Below, one piece after another: positions 11,341 through 23,221 of a stretch of DNA of 64,000 nt. The number at the start of each line of letters is the position of its first letter. The stretch's first letter is position 1. The stretch is from contig CM049400.1 in NCBI GenBank assembly GCA_026929865.2, forward strand, positions 28,638,001 through 28,702,000, in the 5' to 3' direction. The DNA comes from Hyperoplus lanceolatus (taxonomy: Eukaryota > Chordata > Actinopteri > Uranoscopiformes > Ammodytidae). The notes beneath the pieces were generated by a model. The model was given only the letters and a program-made list of their open reading frames with translations. It had not been told where the DNA came from and ran no database searches. The position numbers and the translations under genes are program-made.

Positions 11341-14300
11341 CATTCTCTTCAGTGACTGCTCCACCAGCTAAGTTGGACCAGGACCATTTGGTGCTTGGAA
11401 AGGGTATGTGGATGCCTACAACAGCCGAAAAATATATAGTGGTGAATAAGTGTTGAGCACAGATTCCTATGTGCTTGGGAGCAAGGGGTCTTGCAATCAG
11501 ACTAAAAGGTTGGTGACGTGCAAAACCACTGTCTTTTGCCCACATATCTGTACATCAACATGACAAAGTGACAAGATGCAGTTCACTCTGTGGATGACTT
11601 GTCCATTAAAACAAGGCAAGGATGATGAAATGCACTCTAGGATAAGACTTTAAACCACTGTGTGTGTCTGACACTTGAACTGTATTTGATTCATTGGAGA
11701 CTGCCCCTTTATTTGCATGTCAAATAGGACAAGACAGTATCTGTAAAAAGGTTTTAGAGGTGACATTACTGACAGAGATGGCAAAACCCCTTGTACATAC
11801 TCAGCTTTAGCACTGTCTTAGCGCCAACAGCCTCTTTTTGTAAGTAAGTTGCAATAATCACAGATGCCCTCTGTTACAGTGCCTAGAAACATACATTGAC
11901 TTCACTTATAAAATATCAAGCAGGTCTGGTCAAAATCAGGAAACTCTGAAATAACAATAAATATCATGAGTCATGACTTAAAATAACTTTCATGTTATTA
12001 TTTATGTTCTATTTTTCACTTGAACAAACATTTGATACGTGATCATCCCCCAGGTTGCCTAAATATACACTGTTACAGCTAGTAAAAATACTGAAATGTC
12101 ATACATGCAAGCAAGTTGATGGACAGGTGTGAATGGAGCTGCTCATGGCTGTACAGACAGAGGTAAACATCTTTCCAATGAAGTTTAAAAGTTTGCAGTT
12201 GAGAAAATCTGGTCTGGACAGTCAGGGGGAAAAAGGACAGGAACAAATAAGTTCCCTTGAAGTCTGAAATTGCAACTGGGCATGAGCTGATATCCTGTTG
12301 TGTTCACATATATAAATACAAACTGAATTGTCCTCAACATTGGGAGGGGAATTTTGAGTGGTATTTATCTTTGTTTTTCAATAGTTGTATGCCACAGCAA
12401 TAACAATGCAATCTAAAATAATTCATGTCATGCTAGGAATTATCCACTAATGAGACACACGTACAGTGTGTGATAAATTGTTCTTCTCATGAGATATAAT
12501 AATACCACATAACATGTCTCTGCAATACATCATTTACAAGGTTATTGAACTTTCCACAAGCCACTTTGCTTTTACTTCTCAACAGCACTGCGATGATTTA
12601 AAAGCAATATTTCAAATGTATATTTGATTCCATTGGTAGTTAAAATGACAAAATCAAAGAATCCATCCTACTTTAGGGGCACAGGCCATGCTTAAGAGAG
12701 AAGCAATGACAGATCAGCCTTGACACATTTCACTGAGCCAGGGGAAGGCATCATATCATAAACTATCCAGGAAGATATTTGATAGCCTAACCCGAGAAGA
12801 GAACATAAAGTGGTGAGAGTGATGAAATAGTGCAATTTTAATCCGCGGCCATAAAATACTGAGTCATAGTTAAAAGTGTGCACACATGTGAAAAGGCTCA
12901 GAAACCCATTGTCTAATATAGGAACTATGTGTGGCTGGCAAATGAGAAAACGATGGGACTCCAAAGGGTCCAACTTCAGAGAGAAGGGAGAGTTTGAGTA
13001 GTTTAAATTCAATAATATATGAGTTTGCACATTTTCTTCTCTCTCCCCATAGTTGAACAGTTAGGGAGAGAGGTTGCTACAAAAAAATTGTAATTCACAA
13101 CTGGGTGGAACTCCTTTTTCAAGGACAGAAAATATCCAACAATACTGGAAGGCTGTTCTACAAAGAAATGTAATAAGAAACCAGGACTTTGTGTGGATGC
13201 AATTAAATAAATCTGGATATTAAATTAAATAGGACGAACAAGAGTTAAAAGAAAGAAGAAATAAATCATTTCAGTATGTGTATCTGTTTGTTGCAGTGTA
13301 TAATGTGTATTGAATGCAAGTGCTTTTTTTGGTTTGTTCTTTTTTTATCTTAAATGCTTAGTCATGGGGGAGTGAAAACATTTAAAATGTTAAACTGACA
13401 CCAAACACTACTTATTAAGAATAGTCAAGGTTTGAAATAAAGTGCTATCAATAGAAATTATTTAGATTATTATAATGCAGGCTTAAGTTACCTGTGCGTC
13501 TTGACACCAATACACTGAAGATGTATGTAGTCAGGGTACTGTTAAGCAAAACAATACTTTGAAAAATAGACAAATCATATGAGCCACTGGAGAGATGACC
13601 TCATAACAAACAATTAACTGAATATTTTTTCCACTTCCTGCATCATTGCTCAACTGTTCACATAAGTGGAGCACTCTGTTCCTCTGCAATCTGTAAACAT
13701 CTCACATAAATCACTGGCATTGCATTCACTGGGATTGAATAGTCTCTCTGGATCAACTGTCATGAAAAGAGCCCATTTTGGAGGGAAAATAATATGCAAA
13801 GAAAAGTCAATGAGTTCCTATCAACAACAGTCTAGAGGGGAACGGTGACAGAATAAGACCCTGATGATAATTGTACATAGAAAACAAATAGGTGCAAATG
13901 TTGACTTGACTCGATGCCATAGGATTCACATGTTGCAGGTACTATATGTTTCATTCAATCAGGGAATTTGACCAAAAGGTTTCCAGGTCTGATTTTCAAG
14001 CATGGAAATAGATTGTCTAAATAATATCTGCAATCACCTTAAATTCTAGATAGGATGTCTGAAAACTGGGTCCGCCTTTGACATTCACATATTGGAGGTT
14101 GGTAATTAAATACGTGGGAGAAGGAAAGAGAGAAAAATTAGTTAATTTAAAAGTCATTGTGTCACTTTCCGAATACTTTTGAAGTCACATGACTTTCAAG
14201 CACAATACTGTAACCCTCAGGATGAGTAAAATAGATGTGATGACTGAGTCATCACAAAGCACAGCAAGCCATCAAAATCCATCAGTGCTGCTCCCAATGC

Positions 14301-17300
14301 ATTGAAATGAAGTCATTAGAACACTGAGCGAAGGCAATCCATACTGTGTTTTTTACAGCTCTGTCGCTCAGTTCTATTTATAGGATGTCAAGCCCGAATT
14401 ACCCCTTTGAAGTGTAATTTGTAAATTCGACGGGTACCAAGTATTGAGAGAAGTCATTGGTCTACGCTGTGGATCACCATGAAAACCAGGATTATGGATT
14501 GAAGCAGCTGCATAGAGTAAGACACCAAATGCCTTACTGCTAGGGACACCATCTCTATGAAACAGGCTGCCCCCTAACAATCTTTGTCTTCAATAATGCA
14601 TGTGTGTAAAGGTACTATTTTTGAGTGTGTCAAAAATCAATGGAATTGAAAATTGATAATGAATTTATTTATTTTTTCTTCTTCCTTCCTTTTCTTCTTT
14701 TGTTTCCTTTTTGGATAATAAGACTGGTCAACAGCTAATTTGAAAGGAAGATACAGCCGAATACTTTCATATATAAACTAAATACTACTATTATATGGAG
14801 AAATATTATTTTTTAAAGTAATTAGTTTTAACTCAAGCACTAACACTAAGTAATGGAAACAAATCGTTAGATTGCAATCCACTACTTTTCAATATTTCTG
14901 TTATTGTACTATACTCCCTGAACCTTAATCCTTGCAAATTGTGTATAACAACTTCAGTCAAAGCACAAGTACTGTTTTGGGTAGCTTGTGAAGGCCTTTG
15001 TAGAAATGCTTGGTTGCTTTGCTCTAGCCTGAAGTGGTGCATTCTGATGCTCGCACATCAATGCCAGTCTGCTGAGAAACATTTTAACTCTGCCAGCCTT
15101 GCATTCCATCAACAGCTGAGCTTGTGATAGACATGCACCAACAGGACTCCACAACACAGCCAGAACCATGGATCAGGAGATGAAACCTTTAGGAGCCGTA
15201 TCATGTTGCAACTGCAACCTGACAGGGATTGGGGTTCCATAACAATGCAGCTCTGGACTGCTTTGAATTTTACCCTCTGACATGTGATGATGATCATAAC
15301 CAATGCAGTCTGTCATTTGGAATGTGACCCTTCTCTTTTAATTATTTTTTTTTATACAGGGACTACACTAGATTCTGGGTGTGGTTCCAGGGCTCATCAA
15401 ATTTGAAGACATACTGTAGGTGAGTCACCACACGCTACAGAGACTTCTTAGCAAGCCACACTTGATGCTATACCATTATCCAGGGAATTTGTGTAACAGT
15501 ATGAAGACACAAAGCTTCCAAGCAGGCTACTGATGCAAGCTGTGACATAGAACTTAAACTAATAATCCTTAAACCGAATTGCATGAGCAGATGAAATTTG
15601 TCTAGCATGAATGCAGTTGATTGCATCTTGAGGATAAGAGATGGAAAGGAAAATGGTAATATATTTGAAGTGCCATTTCAAGAATTTATCTGGAAATTAA
15701 GCTCACTGTTGAGATGGGGAATAAGAGGACACGGTAAGTTCACTACTTATAGAAAGTTCCATCTGACAGCCCATACATACACCCATTCACGCATCGGTGA
15801 TATCCCCAAAGTAAAATAGCATTATGTTTTCCATAACTATAGTTTTTCTATCCAATGTTCATGTCACTCCATTGATTAATCTCAATCCCAGGTTTATCCT
15901 TGTATTAGCTTGAAGTTGAAGTTTTTGGTAATAAGGGTCGTAATGCAAGTCAAATCAATGTGCTAAAACATGTCATAAAGTTGCTGTACATTCCGATAGT
16001 TCTTGTTCCAACTATATTTGATCTGCTCTGTGTAATTCAGTCACATCCAGAAAAAAACTACAGTAGTCCTTAATATGTCCACACTGCTTCAGCACACACA
16101 AAACTGCAGCGAATTCTTCAACAGAGTTTTAACTTACCGTACTAAGTTGGCACCATGTCTCTTTTTCACCTTGATGGGATATTGGAAGAGATATTGTTTT
16201 TCTCCTGAATTTTAAACCATGTCCTACTTTTCTTTCCTAAAAAAAGTTCCCATTGTTTTTAAGTCCTCCTGCCAGACTTTTCTAAAAATCCAATCTAATT
16301 TTGGCCATTTGGCAGCTGAGGACAGGTTTGGCTCTGTGTGTCTTTCGGCAAGAGGTAACAGGCCAAGTTTCCAAAGAAAAGGGACAGAAAATTATCATCT
16401 TGTGACACTGGAAGGAAGCAATCACAATTTGAGCTTTTATGATATGCAAAATCTTGTGACTATTGCAGTAGTCAATTTCATTGTTTTTGTCACAAACTGA
16501 CCCAAGTTAAAAAAATATATATTTGTATTCATTTGAATATTGTTGTTCATTGAAAAGATTTTTAAATACTGGCTTTCATACAACAAAAGTAGGACTGTAT
16601 TTGTAATCGAATGTGTCAGAACTTTCTTTATGTGTGTGATCTTACTTTATACATAGGTTTGCATCATTTTAGGAAATAAATATTATTTATTCTTATGCTG
16701 ACAAAGCCATGATGAGGTCATACAAACATGTTTGGCGTCTGCAAATGTTCTTTTAAGAGACACCTTTCCCCAAATGCTTTAAACCCTAATGAGCCTGATT
16801 GTATAAGGTTATACCAAGGGGTACATGGACAGAAGACAAAGAGGGTACCCTTATCCCCGAACTTGCATTCTGTCTCAGTCATCTCTCATTCTTTCTCAAT
16901 GACGTAGCTTCAGTGTTAACATCTTGATGACATTACCAGTTCCAGTCCCCATCTGGTTTCTGCCTTTGTCAAAGGCACACTCATTTTTCAATGCTGTCTA
17001 TATTTATTATAAAACTAACCAGTCATTTCATGATTGCTTGAAGTAAATGGCAATATGAAAATGTGATTGATGAGAGGAAGTTACCTAATGTGATTTTCTT
17101 TTGGCAGATCTCTCAGCCAGGATAATCAGGTATTGTGTGGCAAACCGGTTCCATTTATAATGCACCTTCAAATTAGTGGAATTCTTAACTAATGTATCAC
17201 AGAGCATTTAATAATGTTCAAAATCAGTCTTCAGTCACTTCAGTAAAGGTAATACAAGATTGAGATATAAAGTCAAATCAAACACCACTAACTGTATCCC

Positions 17301-19337
17301 GTCGCTCTGTAACAGTCAGTGCAGTATTTCCTTTGTTTAAGGGTACACAAATATAGGAATATTGTGATGGAATACATCCAATAGAATAGAGTTTTTAACA
17401 TAATTATGTGAGACTTTAGTGGTTGGACCTGGCTCAGAAGGGCATGCAACTGTGGGAGAAATGTTGTATATTTTAGAGTTAAATACATTGATCTGGTGTA
17501 TTTTTGGGAGCACACTTAAGAGGCTAGACCTATGAAGAACAGAGTGCTCTAACAAATGAGTGCTCTAATAATCTAATCATAAATCCCAACAGCGCAGAAG
17601 TGGTTACTTAAGAATAATCTATGCATATGACTGACTGACCCTTTTAGGTGATCTATCACCAATTACGGCCTTCTCCTCCGAATCCTCCCAGGCCCTTGGT
17701 GTCGCTTTACCTCGGTACAGTTTTCACATTATTCGGCATGAAATTGGCCATATTAGAGCACAAATGATCATGAACAGAGCAATGATCTGTAAATGCAGGG
17801 TGAGGGCCAAGGAGTGGTCTCTCAGTTGATCGACAGTACCAAATGTGCTGTACACCACAGATGACAGATTACTGGAGGCTCCATTTTCATACTCATCAAT
17901 TATGCAAGTAATATAGAGCAGATGCTTTTCTTTCTTGTGGCTCGCATTATTTGCCACAAAGGAAATGTGTTTGTAAGGGAAGTAGAGTGTCAGCATTAAA
18001 ATAACACCCTTTAGTTCATTATCAAATGTTTCTCTTCAAACCAAAGTTCATTTTTGAGGTGTAATAAGGTCATTTATATATGTTTGAGCTGAATTTACAG
18101 AATAATGGAGGTATATTACATTTCAGCCCTGAGCCTTCACATTTAGATGCACATCGTCTAGACAGTAAATATTTATCTGTAGACTGGCTCTACATTTAAG
18201 GGGAAAATATAAAGAAAATAAAACATGATTACATTGGTGAAACAAATTTATTTTTGAAACTTCTGAAAGCAATCAATAATTTAAGAAAAACATCTGATAA
18301 ACCCAAGGCATAAGATGAAACTACCATTTGTGTGGCATGTAATGGCTTAAGAAAAACATGAATGATGTTAAGTCCTGACAGATGTCAGACATTTGGTACA
18401 GAGGAAGGCATTCACCCCACCCTTCAAGTTGTATAGACTTGGCATGTAAACACAGCTGAAAAAACATGCAACAGAGGGTGGGATGAACTGGGACTGGCCG
18501 GGCATGGAGGAGTCACAACAGGGCAATATTACATTCTGAGCAGACAAACTCTTTACTCATAACATCCACCCAGATGACAATGGTCAGCGGTTACACTGGT
18601 ATGAACCAGTTTTGGCTATACAAGTTTAATACAATTGTGACGGAGGTAACATAATGTCTTTGTAGACTCTGAAGGGCATTTTTACTACAACCCAAGCATC
18701 TGAACATTTCTGGAAATGCATGCAAGTTATCTTATGGGAAGCACTGCTGTTTACGTAAAAAAAAAAAAAAACCCTCAAAGCCCCCTTTCACTAATACAGC
18801 TTTATTTTTTCAGTTTTTCTTTTGCAAATCAGTTACAGACAACATTCCATCAATTCCTTATCTGGTCTAGCACTTCATCTCCAATACTTAGTGATGCAAC
18901 CATGTATGAGTTTGAACAAGTGTTTGCCTGTGTGCAAACAAGGCCTGTAGCAAAAAAAAGTAAGAAAGTACAAAAGTCTGTCTGTTCATCAACTTTTACA
19001 GAATATTTTGGCAAACCCTTTACAGTTGTTTTTTCATCATATGCTTCACAGTGTCTACACTTTGTTGCAGTCTTTCTGAACTTGGCCATAAGCCCTAGAG
19101 TACAATAGAGATAGCTTGTGTTTAATTAAGCCCTGCAGGAGAAATGTGGGACCAATTCAGAAGAGTGACAAACAAGGTTAAGCAGAAATAAGGTTTGCAA
19201 CTTCAAAAGTGCATCCTTACTGAGGCTATAAAACCATTTCAAAATATCCTCATGTTAAAAGCCTAACAATCAGTTTTACTGCCGTTTACAATAATCCAGG
19301 TAAATGTGTGTAAGTCAAATAACATCAACATTCAACA
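11341..19337. other. Gene-free unique sequence, 8 kb
   Basis: No exon, RNA gene or transposon with recognisable ends. Open frames are short and featureless. It includes one plus-strand pyrimidine tract (14669-14712) and a 14-base A run near 18757. Nothing else stands out. Confidence 0.45.
14669..14712 (+). repeat. Pyrimidine tract
   Basis: A run of almost only T and C (TTATTTATTTTTTCTTCTTC and on) with a single G, placed in otherwise mixed sequence. It could be simple-sequence drift. There is no AG acceptor directly after it, so I do not treat it as a splice signal. Confidence 0.4.
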
Positions 19338-20392
19338 ATATCCAGGGTTCGACATAACGCATGGCCAGTAGGCCTGGGGCCAGTAAAATCATATGCAGGC
19401 CAATCACAGTTCAGTATCTTTTTGTAGACTATATCATGGTTCATTGAAATGCGCGTTGAGAGTCGGAATGAAAGCAGTGTTTATTTAAGACTCAATATAA
19501 TAAACCTAATATAAAATATATATGTTTAATGAAAGGCCAGTGGACAACCGATGCGTGGGCGTTTTGACAGGCGGAGCAACAAGCGGGTGAACTCTCGCTC
19601 CGTTGGCAGAGCTGCCTACCGTCCGCCTGCGAGTCGACAAATCAATCGACTTGCTTTGCCCCCTTTCTTTCTTCCCACAGCAGAGGTTGAGGTGCAGAAA
19701 ATGATAACTGCGCTTTTCATTTTTCTACCGCCGTAATGTTACAGTATTTGCATCCAAGCCCCAATGGTAATACAAATGAGAGGCGTTATTTATACGCTGT
19801 GAATGCGTCTCCGGTGATTGTGTCGGTTGTAGACAGAAACGAACGGAGGGACTCCGCTCACTGTACAGTTCCTATAGTCGCGCAGTTTGGCACTGTGTTT
19901 TCAGGCTCGAGACATTCAATCAGATCGCGGAAGTCTTTCCCATTGAAATCGCTAACGGGAAGAATAATATTATTATTTTAGCCACAAACCACAGTTCATC
20001 TGCGCGGCGGCTCATCGCTGGCGAGATCACACGGTGAAACGCTGCTGTGATCGGACGAAGGCATTGTGTGTTTCTAAGGTGATTTAACGTCATAATCTTA
20101 GACGAGCGTTTAACTTATGCTGCATATTTTGCACTGCATTGTTTTTTTATCAATAGTTTGAAAAAATGGTCCCACACCGGACTCTTATGTGAAGCTGACA
20201 CTTCATGGAGAAGTGACACTCCTGCAGCGCGCTCACGACCAGACGTGAACTCGCATACACGGTGAAATCTCCCATTTAAAAAAACGGCATAACCCCCTGA
20301 TTTTCGGATTTCTATTCTATTTTTAAAGTCAACTTGAGCGCAAGTGGAAAACCGGTCAATCGGTCGACACATTCACATCCCTAATGCATATA

Positions 20393-22730
20393 TGGGTCAA
20401 TGACGAATAAGGGTTGTCATGATGGTTTTTTGAAAATCTTTCAAAAATATATTTTAAAAGCATCCTTGAATCAATTTAAAATATAAATTTCGTGTTTCTG
20501 TTAGTTTTATTTCATGGGAAATGGGATTTACACACTTTTCTACCAAAAGTAGGCCCAAATGGACCTGACAATGTCAACTGGTGTAACCACAAAAGATTAA
20601 GAAATATTCATTATTTTGTCCACCATAGTGTAATATGAATGTAACTCATAAGAATAATAACTTCCATTTCAAAATATCACATGAAAAAAGATTTTATTTG
20701 GATAACCCCTAAATCAAAATTGTATGCGTTTTTGCAATTTTGAGCGGGACGTTAGCTGGAAACATCTTGTTTTCTAAATAGTTGTTGACCAATCGTGTTA
20801 AAAGTGTTAAAAATGATTTAATACATTTAAGAAGAGTAATCAATTCTGGCCTACATTAATTTACAGGTACATTTTGATTTTTTTAGGAAAAATACTGGTT
20901 ACACCATTAGACACAAACCAGTTACACCACTTGACGGTGTTGCTTCTACAGCCAAAAAGTTTAATAAACAACACTGAAATCAGGCACTACAGTCAAGATA
21001 GTTACTGTGTTTGGACTTGCCATTGGATTTTGTTTTCATGTATTTAAAACATTGGTCAACAAATACCATTAAGGTGACTATGGAGTAATTATTCTATCTT
21101 TATTCACGAGTGTGGTCTTCTGGTTCAAGAGCATGACTTATTGTTTTCACATTCAGATTTTGTAATTATATGCTCTTAAACCTAAAGAAAACACTCTTAA
21201 ATAAAGATCTCCATGGATGACAAAAATGTTCTAGGGTGGAACTCATTTGATTGTATTTATGGAAAAAATTCAGTCTTTTTGTTGTGTGTTTGTGCGTTTA
21301 AGTGCGTCTATGTTTGTTTGTGAGAAAGAGCTAGGTGGATGGGTAGAAGAGACTAGGAGATTCATGTCTGTTAAGGGTCCTGCTCCTGCATGCCCTTTTA
21401 ATCAGTGAATTCATATCTAGTTATATCTATCTGAAAGCAAGGTATTATTTGGTTGACGTTATGCCTTGTGATCTGATTACATTTAAGAAAAAGTGAGTGT
21501 GAGTGCACGCTTGTTTCTGTTCATGAAAACTACCTTTCCTGTCCTCTTTTTGCAAGGTAATTGGCTTGTTTCCTCTTTTGAATGTGGCATCTATTGTAGA
21601 GAAAGTGGCTCAATTCTGCAGCCTAAATTTGATTAACATTTTCTACTATTTACAAATTGTTGGAGATCTAGGTATTTAAAGCTGCTGTTCATCCTTCCAC
21701 ATTAGGTGTCACTGTTCATATGCTTCATTTATATAATTTATTCATGTATTATGAAATTATGTGACATTAAAATGAAAAGGAATGATATAAAAATATGCAT
21801 TGAAGCTAAGCATGAATTAAAAAAATCACAAAATCATGCCACTTAATGATTTTATCCTAGCCGTACCTAGCTTTGGTGATAAAGTTGTGGAAATACCAAC
21901 TATTTTAGAAGATACAAACAATAATAACCTAAAACTGGTTTAAAAATTAACGAAGCAAAATTTGACAAAAACCGAGATGTTTGTCAAATTAGTCAAATGG
22001 TGTAACCGGTTACACCATTTGACATTTCGACTAAAAATCTATTTTGACAGGCATTATCATGGACTCATATCTGAGGACATGGTCTTGGTGTGAATAAATC
22101 AAATATAATTCTTAAAACAAATAATACAATTTATGAAAAAAATATTTTTTCAACGTTTTATTTGGGTTACACCATTTGACATGTAACCCAAATGATACTT
22201 GACATACCCTTAAAGTGCAAATACCTTATATTTCTTGGAGAGCTCTTAACTTTGGAATGCAGCAGTCATGTTCATCAGGGGTCCTTTACTGTTCTTAAAG
22301 ATTTGAACAAAATGGCACCTTGAATGATAGTTACACTACTTGACAATTCAGGACATTCGCTCGTCTGATGAGATTCCCCAAATTATTAGAACAAATATGA
22401 AAGTTATTTCTAAATATAATTTATATACTCATAATGACCTCCATTTTAGGATAATGCCAAAATAGTTTATAGGATGTTATATTGAGAAATTGACTGCATT
22501 TAAGCAAGTTACATTTTGTGGTACGAAGTTTTGACGGTTACACCACTTAGACATTTTTGCCTTTTATCTCAAAATATTCTCTCAAAATTGAATAAAACCA
22601 AAAACTTTCGAATAGGGTCTCTAGAAATGAATGTGTTAAAGTAATGTGTGAGCTTTTTTTTTGTTTCCACATTTTCAAATTTAATTTAACCTTACGGACA
22701 CAAAAAAATGGGCGTCACGTCATTGACCCA
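20393..22730. mobile_element. Unassigned 2.3-kb DNA element with TGGGTCAATGACG ends (inner)
   Basis: It starts TGGGTCAATGACG and ends with the exact inverted complement CGTCATTGACCCA, a 13-bp perfect inverted repeat. It is flanked by TATA at 20389-20392 and 22731-22734 (a TA duplication with slightly longer ends is also possible). There is no open frame of useful length inside. The interior carries at least eight copies of a motif close to GGTTACACCAYTTGAC in both orientations, two of them fused in a palindrome at 21992-22023. I cannot assign it to a superfamily by eye. Confidence 0.75.
21992..22023. repeat. Perfect 32-bp palindrome of the GGTTACACC motif
   Basis: Two copies of the inner element's repeated motif meet head to head (half-site GGTTACACCATTTGAC), making a perfect 32-bp inverted repeat with no spacer and the centre ACCGGT. 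The same half-site recurs singly at 20897, 20920, 22165, 22329 and 22536, and inverted at about 20573. This looks like a protein-binding site array, perhaps for a transposase, but that is inference. Confidence 0.9.
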
Positions 22731-22997
22731 TATAGAAAGTAATAAAAACAGCCTACCACACCACAAAGAATGATCAGACCTTCATCTCTTATTTTTTTTT
22801 ATGTTTGAACATGACTTCTGCAGGTGAACTATTCATTAAACTGTCCAAATTCAAGAATAAAAACAACCATCAAACTACTGGACTTTAAAATACTGGCCCA
22901 CTCTTTCAACATACTTTCAGTTGTAGGCTTCAAATTCATTATGTTTGCCTGGTTTTATATTATGTGTATGAGCAACATTTCATATAATTAACTAAAA

Positions 22998-23072
22998 GAA
23001 AAATAACCAAATCTAAAGGGAATATCTACAATGTTACAATATAGATATTCCCTTTAGATCTGGTTATTTTTC
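22998..23072. repeat. Hairpin with 30-bp arms
   Basis: Left arm 22998-23027 and right arm 23043-23072 are inverted complements with one mismatch, separated by 15 bp (core of one arm: CTAAAGGGAATATCT). It lies in the right part of the outer element at 19343-23216, outside the inner one. It may be a small foldback insertion or part of the outer element's own structure. Confidence 0.85.
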
Positions 23073-23221
23073 TAATACAGGTATTATAATTATTGACACT
23101 AAATTATGAAGAAAAAAAAGTGTGTGCAGGACCAGTGAAAATATACAAGGGGCCAGTAAAACTCGGATCCACTGGCCCGGCGGGCCAGTAGGAAAAAAAA
23201 GTTATGTTGAACCCTGATATC

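Larger units (their letters stand above)
19343..23216. mobile_element. DNA transposon with CAGGGTTC ends (outer of a nested pair)
   Basis: The left end reads CAGGGTTCGACATAACGCAT, the right end is its inverted counterpart (...GTTATGTTGAACCCTG), and both ends carry internal GGCCAGTAGG-type repeats. A 5-bp direct repeat ATATC flanks it (19338-19342 and 23217-23221). The left 1 kb is CpG-rich and unlike the surroundings. No transposase frame survives, so this is a non-autonomous or decayed copy. CAGGG-type ends recall hAT elements, but the 5-bp duplication is short for hAT, so the superfamily is uncertain. A second element occupies 20393-22730 inside it. Confidence 0.8.

Noticed and set aside
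20115-20372. 85-codon minus frame
   Set aside because: It lies in the left arm of the 19343-23216 element and shows no transposase motif.
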